Counted from the stretch's first letter, positions 6,882 through 16,897 are shown. The stretch is 64,000 bases of DNA from Tritrichomonas musculus (GCA_039105265.1 JAPFFF010000061.1:744001-808000), one strand, 5' to 3'. Numbers and translations: made by a program. The notes: generated by a model not told the origin, from the letters alone.

Positions 6882-8072
6882 GTATACACGTCGCACACAT
6901 CATTACTACTGTCGATTGGTTTATACTCAATTCAATCAAGTGAGGCTGAGACATTAAAATCAAATGGAATAGAAATCAAAGTCGGAGAAGATGAGAATGG
7001 AAATAAAATTGTTCAAATAGAAGATGAAGATGGTTCTGCAGTTTTCTTCAATAACATTTATAATAAAACAGAGATAGATGCTTATATAACCGCAGGTGCA
7101 GGTATAAAACCAGGAGATATAAAAAACTTATATAAGGTCAATATTTATCCAACAGGACAAATCAAGGTGAATGGCAAATTGACCAATGCTTTCACCTTAG
7201 AACAGCTTTATAAATGTTTGAATGATAATTCAGATGCTATTCAAAACTCTCTAAATCAATTGAAAATAGACGCAACTTTTGATGTAAACCGTGAAATTTC
7301 AGACTTAACATTGAAAGGATTAGATTTTGATCTAAAGAATAAATATTATATCTCAACAGAAAACAATTCAATAAAGACATATAATCAATTAATAAGAGTA
7401 CTCAATCAGTTTATTAAACATTCAAGGGCTATGACGGTTATCAGCCCAGATAATAAACTATTGAAAATGCTCCCCCTTAAAAAAGAGGATGGTGCTCAAC
7501 TTTTGGATTATTGGGAGGATAAACGATGTTATTATGAAAAAGAAAAAGTAGCCACAATTAATGAGATTATTGAATCATTGAATATCACTCTTGAAAATTT
7601 ATATAATTGGATGAAAACATTCAATAATTTGAAAGATTTCGGTTTTGACAGTTCATCAAATATTAAACCAGATGGAAAAGCAAAAGTGATAACGTATGAA
7701 GAAACCGAAAAAGAATCAGAACCATGGTATGGATCATTTTTGACCAAAAATAGAATGAAACCCAAAGAAGAACCTATCACAAATTTTGACCAAATGGTCA
7801 ATGCAATCAATACAAACACAGAAACAATATCTCAAATGCATGAAGATATTATGGAAGGCTTAAATAATCAAGAAGTGACAGTATATAATGAAGCCAAAGA
7901 TGAAATAGAGACAAAAACTTTAAAAACAAAAACAGTGAACGATAAAGGTGAAATCGAATATGATAATATAGCCAATGTTTTTGAAAAATTGAAGAAGGCC
8001 GATAAACAGAATCAGAATTTTTTCCGTCATATCATGGAGAATTTTAATAAAACTGCTTTGAAAAATATATAA
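6882..8072 (+). pseudogene. 5' part of a giant fibre-like gene, no start codon, ends at in-frame TAA
   Basis: The frame is open from just after the TAG at 6879 to the TAA at 8070-8072 and has no ATG near its beginning, so the gene appears to be missing its true 5' end. Protein-like sequence runs from about 6940 (EAETLKSNGIEIKVGED). It includes FNNIYNKTEIDAYITAG, which resembles the YxKTEIDxxI motif of phage tail-fibre and collar proteins, and then IKVNGKLTNAFTLEQLYK. The rest is helical and charged. The reading frame continues in phase past the TAA into the 8073-13226 frame, so both are best read as one interrupted gene. A GTG at 7167 could start a shorter protein but has no support over the upstream coding. 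The stop could be a real inactivation, a strain variant or a base-call error. Confidence 0.7.
8070..8072 (+). other. Single in-frame TAA separating the two parts of the giant gene
   Basis: The codons on both sides are in one frame: TTG AAA AAT ATA, then TAA, then AAT AAT TTT AAA CAG. Charged helical protein sequence continues on both sides, with no change of frame. One base substitution would remove the stop. Confidence 0.8.
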
Positions 8073-11000
8073 AATAATTTTAAACAGACTGTGTTTGGTA
8101 AAGATGGAGAAACATATCAGAAGACATATATAGCACATTTTGATGATGATGTTGCTGGTGATAAACATTTTGCCGTTGTCGAAAATTTTGTCGACTTTTT
8201 GAAACAATACTTTTCAAATACAAGCAGTTTTGAAGACTGGAAAGAATGGATAGGCAAAAATATAAATAAACAGAAAATGATGGAGGCTCTTGATAAAATT
8301 CAGATACCATTTCATAAATTAGATGGAGAAATAGAAAATAGAGAATATCGTTTTATGTTTGATGGAGAGGATATTGTTGATATTGAAAATCCAGTTGATA
8401 TAGGCAAGTTCATGGATTGGCTCAAAGAGATAATTCAAAATAGTAAATATACAGCTCCAATACAAACATTTTTATATAACAACTTTTCCAAAGAAAAATT
8501 TATTGAAATATTTAACGGTACAGTTCAATTAATATGGGATAAATCCACAAAAAAAATTATTCATGCAGTTTATCAATTTGTCAATCATCCAATAGAAACG
8601 ACGGGTGATATCGTTATTGAAGTGAATAGTGCTTATGAATTTTTGAAAAAATATTATGAAAACCAAACAGAGCTTATGAAAAGTATCCTTACTGTTATTT
8701 TGGTTCTTCTTGGTTCAGGAATTATGGGCATGGTAATCACAAGTGCATTCAAAAAGATTCGTGCCAAAAAAATTGAAAATGGACGTTTAGCATTAAGCAC
8801 GAGCAATTTTGAAGGTGATCAATTGTTGGATATTAATAATGGCATTATTATTGATGGAAATGGAAATGATAATAAAGATGATGATAATAATGATGACGAT
8901 ATGAGAGACCCTAGTTTTCAGGGATGGATTGATACAACAAATAGAAATATTCGAAATATTATTCAGCAACATAATGTTTTAGAAGAAAGAGTCTCAAATA
9001 TAAGAGAATGCAATTGTAATGATAATAATAATAATAATAATAATAATCAAAGATTTTTTGGCCAAATTTCTCAACAACAACATCTTGACATTCAACAATT
9101 AATTCAAAAGCAAAATCATTTAATAATTGATAATAGTGTCGGCTCTTTTGTTGATGCGATGTTTCAACCAGAAATATATCAAGAAGCAGCAACTCAAGTG
9201 AACACAACGATAAAAAGACGACGAAAAAAGAAAGAAAAAGTGAATGTAATTGACACATCACATGATCGTTCTTTTCAAAGAGATGAAAATTATGTTTTTG
9301 ACATATTAACTGATCATTGGGTTCTTCATAATAATTCTAATTTTCAATCTGGTTGGCGAACAAATCTTAATGCACAAAATATGCCACGCAATTTTATCAT
9401 TGACACTTTTCATGGTGAATGGGTTGCTATCGGTGCAGAAAATGGTATTCAAGAATCAAATGCAGACTGGAGAACGAATCCTAGTTCAGCATTAGCAACC
9501 TTTCTGTTGCCATCTCAAATAAATGATGGTGTTTTTCGTTGGAGTGCTAGATATGATCAATGGACATTTCATGCAAATTATAACTCATATACAAATCAAG
9601 ATCAAAGTGAAAGATTAGAATGGCAAAGAGATCAAAGACAACATTTTGGTGATAATTATGTTTGGAATGCTTTTGATCAAGAATGGCAAGAACATGGACA
9701 GAATTTTGAAGCTGGATGGAGAACCAATCATGAATTTGTTCCTCCTGATAACTATGTATGGGATGATTATTTAGAAGAGTGGGTGATGTTATCATATAGA
9801 AATAGAGGTTTTGACAGAAATTGGAGAAATAGCTATTCAGAGGAAGTGTCAGTTATGGTTGAATTATTGAATCAAGGCCGATTTTTAGGAAAAGGCCAAA
9901 TTGTTCAATATGGAGGTGAATGGGTTTGGCACCATCATGTAGACCCCGTTGATGATATTAAATTATTATCAGATGAAATAGCAGATATTAATATTAATAA
10001 TAATTTGCCAGCAAATATTTCAGGAGTGAATTCAGTAAATGAATTATTAGAAAGTTATGATATCAATATTTTGAAAGAAGATGGCCGAACAATTGATGAG
10101 AAAAAACCGGTTTTAGGCAATTTCAATATATTAGCAAATTTGAATGTAAATGGATTAATAAACGGTGTTGATATTGAAAAATTAGCTACGTCATCAGATA
10201 AGACAGATTCACTTTTTAATATAAAATTTGGAGTTCCAGAATTCAATGTGAAAAATGAAAACGTTGAAGGGGATACAAAAACAATCAATAATGTAAATTA
10301 TAATATATTGAAAATTAAAATCAACGATGATGATATTGAACAAAAATTGAAAGCTTTCAATGGGAATATATTCAAAATAATTCTCAGAAAAGATGTTGTT
10401 TATGACACAGAAGGACGATATATCAAAGAATTTTTCATAAGCGTTCATGATAATCATATTCAATGTCCGATAATAGCTTATGATGAAGAATCGAAAGGAT
10501 ATACAAATAAATGTTCTGAAGATAGCTCTCAATTTTTCATAGCTTTTGATGAGCGTCTCAATATTGTGCCATATACGTTATGGATGAACGGTGATTTGAG
10601 TATAATGAATCAAACAAGTCAGGATTTAATTGAATCGAATAAACCAGTTTTTAAGTGCAAAATAATTGAAGCAGATAATGCTCTCAAATTACACAAAAGT
10701 GACGTTCATTATTTCTATAAGCCTTCAATTATTTCAGATGATAATGATTATTATAAAATGATTTTTGAAATACCTTCTGATTATACAATACCTCTCAATT
10801 TACAATTTAAATTCAAAGAATATTGTTTTGGAAATGAATGGGTCTTAACCTGGGATGGAACAAAATGGAATGGAAATAATATTCAAGCAAGAATCGTTGG
10901 AAAAGTTGTGAATAAATTGAATCGAACAAAAATGTCAGAAAGTTCAAGACCAGCAAATTCAGTTTTTGTAATGATAAAGAAAACACCAGCAAATGAAAAA

Positions 11001-13226
11001 TTAATTCCAAAAAGTGAGTCATTACCAGAAAGTTTAATTCATGGACTTTTTCAAAATACATCTAAAAAATTTGAATTAATTAAGAAAGATGGCACGAAAA
11101 TTGAACCAAAAAGTTTATATTGGTTTCTTAATGCTTCAGAAATAGTTAAAGATGAAAGATATCCAGATTATTCAATTGGTAAACTAAATATAATTTGTGA
11201 TGATTATCCAAATAATAATTTCAAAATTGAAGAGATTGATGAAATCCATTTAAATATTGAAACACCTGGTTATCCACAATTTACTGTTGCTTATACATTT
11301 AAAGCAAATGGTGTTTTTGTTAATTCAGTCAATAAAAAAGGACATTTTGGTCTTATTCCTCTGAAAGATACAATTGAAAGCCTTGAATTACATTTAGAAG
11401 ATAGTTTAATTGATGACAATAACAGAAATATTGAATTATATCTCAGAAAAGATATTATTAATTCAATAGAAGAAGTCAATTGGGATTCAAAAACAAATGC
11501 TTTTGCTTATATTATTAAATCTCAATTCTATGATGTTAGTCCAAACCCAAATGCAGCAACTACTTTGTATACAGATTATAATATCACTTCATCAAAAATA
11601 ATAACTGCCGATAACATCACGACGATGAGAAGTGATTTAAATGTTTTGACAAATAATTTTGATGTTGTTTCATATGATGTTCAAGCTATTTCAAATAAGG
11701 TTGATGTTTTGAATTCAGAAATGGTCGCTATTAATTTAAAAACACAAAATTTAGAATATGATGAAAAAAATACACGAATGATTTCTTATGTTGCATTAGC
11801 TTTTGGTATAGCAGGGACAGTTGGAAGTGCTATATCTATCGGAATGTCAATTAACCCTAACTTCATCAAATTTCCCACAAAAACTGTTTCCAATGCAGGC
11901 CAAACAACAACCAGAGGCGGTGGAATTTTGCAAAGAATTCAGAACTTTTTTAGAGAATGGTGGTATAGAAGAGCCGGCTATCGTAATCTTGGTGATATGG
12001 AATTGTTTGATAACCCAGGGATTACTCGTTCAATACAATCAACAACTGATTTAACACCACTTTTTGAATGGTGCGATAAAGAATATGAACCATTACCTGA
12101 TGAAACATTTGATGATGATTTTGATGACCCTACGAAAGCAGTTTTATCTATAAGAGCAACAGAAGAAATGTGTAATCAATTCAGAGATAGTTTGAAGAGA
12201 CCTTTCAAATTATTGGCCTCAAAGGTCGAAGAGATTGAGAGTAGTGATTTTATTTCAAAAAGTGATTTGAAAAGAGACGATACAATTGACATTAATGGCA
12301 AATTAATTGATGGCAAAATACATTTAGAAGCTGAGGATACAATAAGTGAAGGAATTATCAAAGTCAGGATTATGATCATGAAAGTAAGCGAATATAATGA
12401 TATAGACTATGAAGAGAATTATCCAATAATTCATATATCAAATGGAGAGATATCGAACTATGAGGGCACAGAGAACTTTCCAACTGCTTCTCTCCAAGAC
12501 AAAACTATAATTATTGATAACCCAAAGAGACATAGAATTAGTGCAATCAGCATCAAAGAGAACACAGCGATAAGAAGTATGAAATATTCTGTAAATGATA
12601 TAGCATATATGAGTGACATTGATGCGCTTAATAAAAAGATTGATCAAATAGAAGAAAACTCACATACAAACGATGAAAACATAGCAAAAATAATGAATAC
12701 TTATCCTACTGTTGATGAAACAAATGAGGCTTTAGATGTGCTCAAAGGCAGAATTGAGACATTAGAGGCTGAAAATACCACATTAAAGGCTACGATAGCC
12801 GCTTTTGAAGCTAGGATAGCTGCTCTCGAAGAGAAAAATGACCCAGATAGTGAATGGAAAGCATATTATACAGGCTTTACTGATGTCACTGATGAATATA
12901 ATAGGTATTTTCTATTCTCTTATTTTACAAGTGAGAAACACATAATTATTGATAATTTAGATAATGATCCAACAGGTGATAATGAACCTGTTCCAGATGG
13001 GGAGTACTTATTGATATTCAAGGACAAGACTCAAAAGCTACATTTTATTAGATTTATATCAACTGAATGGTCTGACCCTCAACAAATAAAATCATATTTG
13101 GATGAAATATACTTTAAAGACACTAACCCACCTTCTGGTGCTTATGATATATATAATATTGAGTTAGATTGTGATACCTATTCTATGATTTGTTTCGATG
13201 CTATATATATGAAGAAATCAGCATAA
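8073..13226 (+). CDS. Giant fibre/adhesin-like protein, main part (about 1,717 codons)
   Basis: Same frame as the preceding part, open to the TAA at 13224-13226. If translated on its own, the first ATG is at 8277. Layout by window position: helical region to 8660; a hydrophobic segment at 8690-8745 (LTVILVLLGSGIMGMVITSAF); an Asp/Asn-rich linker at 8815-8910; poly-Asn at 9018-9048; a basic, NLS-like KRRRKKKEK near 9213; five Trp-rich modules at 9285-9830; a long beta-rich region to about 11600; a coiled coil followed by a second hydrophobic segment near 11778-11850 (YVALAFGIAGTVGSAISIGM); a heptad coiled coil at 12615-12840 (LKGRIETLEAENTTLKATI); and a terminal domain of about 125 residues. 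The stalk-plus-terminal-domain plan recalls trimeric viral fibres. No family is assigned. Origin from a virus-like element is inferred from the neighbourhood. Confidence 0.72.
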   Translation, partial: NNFKQTVFGKDGETYQKTYIAHFDDDVAGDKHFAVVENFVDFLKQYFSNTSSFEDWKEWIGKNINKQKMMEALDKIQIPFHKLDGEIENREYRFMFDGEDIVDIENPVDIGKFMDWLKEIIQNSKYTAPIQTFLYNNFSKEKFIEIFNGTVQLIWDKSTKKIIHAVYQFVNHPIETTGDIVIEVNSAYEFLKKYYENQTELMKSILTVILVLLGSGIMGMVITSAFKKIRAKKIENGRLALSTSNFEGDQLLDINNGIIIDGNGNDNKDDDNNDDDMRDPSFQGWIDTTNRNIRNIIQQHNVLEERVSNIRECNCNDNNNNNNNNQRFFGQISQQQHLDIQQLIQKQNHLIIDNSVGSFVDAMFQPEIYQEAATQVNTTIKRRRKKKEKVNVIDTSHDRSFQRDENYVFDILTDHWVLHNNSNFQSGWRTNLNAQNMPRNFIIDTFHGEWVAIGAENGIQESNADWRTNPSSALATFLLPSQINDGVFRWSARYDQWTFHANYNSYTNQDQSERLEWQRDQRQHFGDNYVWNAFDQEWQEHGQNFEAGWRTNHEFVPPDNYVWDDYLEEWVMLSYRNRGFDRNWRNSYSEEVSVMVELLNQGRFLGKGQIVQYGGEWVWHHHVDPVDDIKLLSDEIADININNNLPANISGVNSVNELLESYDINILKEDGRTIDEKKPVLGNFNILANLNVNGLINGVDIEKLATSSDKTDSLFNIKFGVPEFNVKNENVEGDTKTINNVNYNILKIKINDDDIEQKLKAFNGNIFKIILRKDVVYDTEGRYIKEFFISVHDNHIQCPIIAYDEESKGYTNKCSEDSSQFFIAFDERLNIVPYTLWMNGDLSIMNQTSQDLIESNKPVFKCKIIEADNALKLHKSDVHYFYKPSIISDDNDYYKMIFEIPSDYTIPLNLQFKFKEYCFGNEWVLTWDGTKWNGNNIQARIVGKVVNKLNRTKMSESSRPANSVFVMIKKTPANEKLIPKSESLPESLIHGLFQNTSKKFELIKKDGTKIEPKSLYWFLNASEIVKDERYPDYSIGKLNIICDDYPNNNFKIEEIDEIHLNIETPGYPQFTVAYTFKANGVFVNSVNKKGHFGLIPLKDTIESLELHLEDSLIDDNNRNIELYLRKDIINSIEEVNWDSKTNAFAYIIKSQFYDVSPNPNAATTLYTDYNITSSKIITADNITTMRSDLNVLTNNFDVVSYDVQAISNKVDVLNSEMVAINLKTQNLEYDEKNTRMISYVALAFGIAGTVGSAISIGMSINPNFIKFPTKTVSNAGQTTTRGGGILQRIQNFFREWWYRRAGYRNLGDMELFDNPGITRSIQSTTDLTPLFEWCDKEYEPLPDETFDDDFDDPTKAVLSIRATEEMCNQFRDSLKRPFKLLASKVEEIESSDFISKSDLKRDDTIDINGKLIDGKIHLEAEDTISEGIIKVRIMIMKVSEYNDIDYEENYPIIHISNGEISNYEGTENFPTASLQDKTIIIDNPKRHRISAISIKENTAIRSMKYSVNDIAYMSDIDALNKKIDQIEENSHTNDENIAKIMNTYPTVDETNEALDVLKGRIETLEAENTTLKATIAAFEARIAALEEKNDPDSEWKAYYTGFTDVTDEYNRYFLFSYFTSEKHIIIDNLDNDPTGDNEPVPDGEYLLIFKDKTQKLHFIRFISTEWSDPQQIKSYLDEIYFKDTNPPSGAYDIYNIELDCDTYSMICFDAIYMKKSA
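9018..9048 (+). repeat. Trinucleotide (AAT/GAT)n run coding poly-Asn
   Basis: About nine consecutive AAT/GAT-type triplets encode a run of asparagines between the acidic linker and a glutamine-rich segment of the giant protein. A typical slippage-prone in-frame microsatellite. Confidence 0.8.
9285..9830 (+). repeat. Five tryptophan-rich protein modules inside the giant gene
   Basis: Modules of roughly 30-45 residues share an aromatic pair, an acidic residue and then a Trp: NYVFDILTDHWVLH, NFIIDTFHGEWVAI, VFRWSARYDQWTFH, NYVWNAFDQEWQEH and NYVWDDYLEEWVML. Most then end in a WRTN- or WRN-type motif (SGWRTN, ADWRTN, AGWRTN, RNWRN). The DNA of the modules is diverged, so the repeat is old. Trp-rich repeats of this kind often form sugar- or protein-binding surfaces; binding is inferred, not seen. 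Confidence 0.7.
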
Positions 13227-13334
13227 ACTATCTATCATATATTTTTTTTGCTTATAACTATCCCCCAGTGAAATCATCGGCGAAGTTAGGTCTGGGCGAC
13301 CGTTAAGGGCGCACAGCCTAACGTATACTACTAA
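13227..13334. other. Non-coding tail with GC-rich hairpin
   Basis: Begins with a T-run (TATTTTTTTT near 13240), which may mark the 3' end of the giant gene. A hairpin follows at 13285-13322: GTTAGG(t)CTG(g)GCG pairs with CGC(a)CAGCCTAAC around an 11-nt loop, with one bulge and one mismatch. It is much richer in G and C than its surroundings and is not a tRNA. Confidence 0.55.
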
Positions 13335-13506
13335 TGATGCAGACGAATCGATGAGTTTGATGAACAACCTTAATCAATGATGCAGATGAATCGATGAGTT
13401 TGATGAACAACCTTAATCAATGATGCAGATGAATCGATGAGTTTGATGAACAACCTTAATCAATGATGCAGATGAATCGATGAGTTTGATGAACAACCTT
13501 AATCAA
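13335..13506. repeat. 43-bp tandem repeat, 4 copies
   Basis: Copies begin with TGATGCAGA at 13335, 13378, 13421 and 13464. They are almost identical; the first has AGACGAATC where the others have AGATGAATC. Each contains GAATCGATGAGTTTGATGAA. Not a multiple of three and no open frame, so non-coding. Confidence 0.92.
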
Positions 13507-13626
13507 TGATGGCGATTTACAGATGGAGAACTACAAATGGCGAATTGAAGATGATGGCGATTTACAGATGGAGAACTACAAATGGCGAATTGAAGATGAT
13601 GGCGATTTACAGATGGAGAACTACAA
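13507..13626. repeat. 45-bp tandem repeat, about 2.7 copies
   Basis: Copies begin with TGATGGCGATTTACAG at 13507, 13552 and 13597; the last breaks off after AGAACTACAA. It follows the 43-bp repeat without a gap and shares its opening TGATG, which suggests that both grew from a TGATG-rich seed. Confidence 0.92.
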
Positions 13627-14947
13627 AAATTAAATATAAATATTATATGAGAAATTAAAACTTATCAAAAAAATATTTTAAAAATAAGCTATCAGGAATC
13701 ATAAGAAATTAATATTTAAAAATAGTCCCTTTTTATTAAAAATTGAAAATCTGCATATAATGGAGATATAATAAAATTAAGTAATTGACTATTTTTTAGA
13801 TTAAATATTAATAAAAAAGATTAGTAAAAGTGAATATGATATTAGAATAAAATAAAATTGAATTTAAAAAGATTTAAAATATATCAAATATTTGAGGTTT
13901 TTCATTATTCAAAAAATCCAGTAAAATTATTCAAAAAAATCGTTATAAACACCTCCTATGATATTATTTTTGAGTATTTCTCAAAAAAATTGTAGAATTA
14001 TTAGCTATTTTAATTTTCATTAAAAATAATTATGATATTGATGTATATTCAAAATTTTAGAAAATTTTGAGAGTAAATTAATAGAAAAAAATTTTACGTT
14101 TAGAAATATTTTTTTTGGATGGAATCAACTTTGTTTACAAGAGAAAGCATTTAATCATTATATGAACAACAATTATCGTTGATAGTTCTAGCAATTTGTA
14201 CCAAATTTTATCCTGTTTTTCTATTTTTGCTCACTTTTTTTTTTATTTTTTATTAACTTCGATACTGACTGTCAATTTAATATTCAGCGATATATTTACA
14301 AAACAAAATTTTTTTATCTACTGCAATATTGCAAAAAAAAAAATCCAAAATTTTTATTTTTATTCCAAAATTTTTATACTTTCTTTTTTTCTCCAAAAAA
14401 AAAGCATATATAAATAGATACAATTTATCATACACCACTTTTGCTTATTTTTTTTATTTTTATTTTTTTTTTTTTTTTTTTATCCCAAACTTATCCTAAA
14501 AAGTGACAAAAGGATAAATTTCCACAACTAAATAGGAATATTAATATCTTGCGAAATTATCCAATATAAATATTTTATAAATACTCAATTCAATGTTAAA
14601 TTAGAAATAATAAATATAATAAAATATATTATTAAAAATAACTGATTATTGATCAAGATAAATATGAATTTGTTTTTTATAAGCAAATTCATATGTTTTG
14701 GTTGCTTATAATGAAGATAAATATTAAATTAATATATTTTTATTATTATACTAGAATATAATGCTTATTTATTTTGCAAAAAATAAATTATACTTACTAT
14801 TTTCCAAGATATTACAAAAGTTTAAAAATTAAAGTTGATCGTTTTTTAAAAAATTTTTTAGTTCTCGCACCTCTCAAAAGTTCAAGAAAAAAAATCTATC
14901 GTTTTTTTGATACCAAAATATTTCTCAATTTTCCAAATTTCATTCAG
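13627..14947. other. Very AT-rich non-coding region upstream of the glycosyltransferase gene
   Basis: Long A and T runs (for example T-rich 14450-14481) and no protein-like frame. One perfect hairpin lies at 14662-14694: ATATGAATTTG pairs with CAAATTCATAT around an 11-nt loop. A motif ATCCTAAAAAGTGACA at 14494-14509 recurs nearly unchanged at 17353-17369. No RNA gene recognised. Confidence 0.6.
14934..14947 (+). promoter_or_regulatory. Initiator-like motif directly before the glycosyltransferase ATG
   Basis: CCAAATTTCATTCAG immediately precedes the ATG at 14948. The TCATTC fits the trichomonad initiator (TCA+1 followed by pyrimidine and T/A), which would give a leader of only about 6 bases, as is usual in these organisms. 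It supports 14948 as the start. Confidence 0.5.
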
Positions 14948-16207
14948 ATGAAAAAATACTTAAATATATGTATGTTTGTTATTCTTTTATCCTCGTCATT
15001 ATTTTTATTTGCTATCAGTATGTTATTTTGTCGTAATATCAAAATTTTCCATAAAAGTATTTGCCTTAATCGGAAAACCATTGTTCATAACTTTCAAACA
15101 ATTCCATATAAAATAAAAGTAATTTTCATTTATTTTCACCAAGATAATTTTGATTATTATGATCCATTTATTTTTAATCAACCAACTCCAATTCTATCTA
15201 AAAAGGTATGGAAAAGTACTCTTGAAAAATTATTCGTTCGTTTTTATATTTCTTACAAATGTATGTTACATTGCGAATCTGTTTTTTTCTGGCCAGACTT
15301 GCTTTTTGTTAATAGATCAACATGTCAAGGGCGTTTTACAATTTATGATAAAAGTTTTTATTGCGTTCATCTTATATTAAAAGAAAAATATAATATTGTT
15401 CTCAGTCTACATCATCAAAGCGGAGCGTGTTATGGTCATTTTGTTACTGATATTCTTCCCAAATTTTGTTTAATTCCGAACTATTTTTACACTTCATTTA
15501 TATTTCTGTTAAACAAAAAGCCTAATCAAAGACGCTTTGTGAACGAAGCTTATAATATTTTAGGCATTCCAGATCAAAATTTACTACAGCTTCAGGATCA
15601 TGCAATTTATGCACAAAAAGCAATTTTTTTTGAAACTGGTGAATGTATTTTCCCAAATCCTTTTATTTTGAACAAATTTCGTTTTTATGTAAGCGTTTTT
15701 TTTAATTTAGATCATGAATCATCTAGTAAATATATATTTTTTAACAGATACTTAAGTCATACAAAATTGCATAGGAGGATACTGAATTTTGATGAATTAT
15801 ATTTATTATCAGAAAAAAATTTTAATAATATTAAGTTTGATTTGATTAATGATATTTTAAATTTTAGCATTTTACAACAAGCTCATTCATTTAATAAGTA
15901 TAAATTTCTTTTTGCTGTTGATGGCGCCGCTCTTGGAAATTCTTTTTTCATGCAAAAAAATACTCTTATTATTGAAGTTTTGCATTCATCGATTGATTGT
16001 TACACGGGATTTTTGAATGTTGCAATGTCTTTCAATCGATTTTTTATTGCTGCCAGAGATGCAAATATTTTATATAAAAAAAATAGCCCCAATACTTTTT
16101 CTGCCTCTTTGTTTTTCAAACTTATTAATCTTGGTTTACAGAAACTTAAACATGAAAAAGCAAAAACAAATCTTTTTATTTTTTCTAGTAATATTTCATC
16201 AATTTAA
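14948..16207 (+). CDS. GT61 / DUF563-family glycosyltransferase, type II membrane protein
   Basis: A 419-residue protein from the ATG at 14948; the frame is open upstream but only through a TTG, and the initiator lies just before this ATG. Residues 3-27 form a signal-anchor (YLNICMFVILLSSSLFLFAISMLF), placing the catalytic domain in the Golgi/ER lumen. The GT61 signatures are the histidine/glycine block HHQSGACYGHFVTDILPKF and, near the C-terminus, FAVDGAALGNSFFMQKNT followed by LIIEVLH, the counterpart of the family's HGAGLxNxxF...viEi motif. A Ser/Asp variation replaces the usual HGAG histidine with VDGA, which may affect donor binding. Such genes form large families in trichomonads and probably decorate surface glycans. 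The gene is isolated in AT-rich DNA. Confidence 0.8.
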   Translation: MKKYLNICMFVILLSSSLFLFAISMLFCRNIKIFHKSICLNRKTIVHNFQTIPYKIKVIFIYFHQDNFDYYDPFIFNQPTPILSKKVWKSTLEKLFVRFYISYKCMLHCESVFFWPDLLFVNRSTCQGRFTIYDKSFYCVHLILKEKYNIVLSLHHQSGACYGHFVTDILPKFCLIPNYFYTSFIFLLNKKPNQRRFVNEAYNILGIPDQNLLQLQDHAIYAQKAIFFETGECIFPNPFILNKFRFYVSVFFNLDHESSSKYIFFNRYLSHTKLHRRILNFDELYLLSEKNFNNIKFDLINDILNFSILQQAHSFNKYKFLFAVDGAALGNSFFMQKNTLIIEVLHSSIDCYTGFLNVAMSFNRFFIAARDANILYKKNSPNTFSASLFFKLINLGLQKLKHEKAKTNLFIFSSNISSI

Positions 16208-16828
16208 GTAAAACAACTGATACTGAATTGTGGTTTAGATTTATTATCTATTTTTGTCGAAATAAATTTATCTTATCTGTGCTTTAAGGGACCACTATCA
16301 AATTGTGTTGAAAAAATTCTATGAGTTATCACAAAATGAATTGTCTTAAAAAATTTATTTGAATTATAATCAAATATAGGTGGGCCACCAATGAATTTTT
16401 ATAACTTTTGCACCATTAGATAGATTACATATAATAATAAAATAATATATTAATTATAGTTCATAAATATTAAAGATAAAGTTTTTATGATAAATTTAAA
16501 TTTTCATATTTTTTTTGTAAACTATTCAAGTAGTATAGAAAAAATCTTTCAAAAATATTTGAAATAATTTTCTCAAAATTAAAAGAATTTGAAAAGATCA
16601 TTCAATTTATATAAGAAAGTTTTATTTATTAAGAATAAAAATATCTATTTTAATTTTAAATTAATTGTTTAATTTAATTTTGTTTAAAGTTATATCTTGT
16701 TGATTATAATCAAAGACAAAATATAAAAAGAAATAAATGATTTTTTCCTTACCGAAAATTTTGAATATAACAATTGAAACATGCTATAAAAATTCGTTTT
16801 GAAAAAGTTAGAAATAATCAATTATTCG

Positions 16829-16897
16829 ATTATAATTAAACCTTTGAAAGGTAACCTCAAAAAATTAACCCGACCACATTTTTTTTTTTCGGGTCAC
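16829..16897. repeat. GC-richer patch, possible terminal repeat (left partner)
   Basis: Contains the small palindrome ACCTTTGAAAGGT (16840-16852), then ACCCGA...TCGGGT arms around a T-run, and the motif TTCGGGTCA at 16888-16896. The segment ATTATAATTAAACCTTTGAA is similar to the reverse complement of 19626-19655, giving a diverged inverted pair 2.8 kb apart. Possibly the ends of a decayed transposon; no transposase is visible between them. Confidence 0.35.

Noticed and set aside
7167-8072. Independent gene starting at GTG 7167
   Set aside because: Protein-like coding continues upstream in the same frame to about 6940, and GTG starts are not expected in this organism.
8091-8099. GTG at 8091 as the start of the giant gene
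   Set aside because: It is an in-frame valine codon between the TAA and the continuing coding sequence; the first ATG is at 8277.
1-13226. Bacteriophage or prophage origin
   Set aside because: HNH and fibre-like motifs suggested phage, but the retroviral-type integrase, Polinton capsid and A32-like ATPase, together with trichomonad-type promoters, fit a eukaryotic Maverick.
13285-13322. tRNA or bacterial-type terminator
   Set aside because: There is no cloverleaf and no A/B box set; the hairpin has a long loop and no following T-run.
14196-14417. 73-residue frame in the AT-rich region
   Set aside because: It is a translation of T- and A-runs, rich in Phe, Leu and Lys, with no domain-like pattern.
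14774-14947. Longer N-terminus of the glycosyltransferase from a TTG at 14774
   Set aside because: There is no ATG in this stretch, and the initiator-like TCATTC lies just before the ATG at 14948, which also puts the signal-anchor at the N-terminus.
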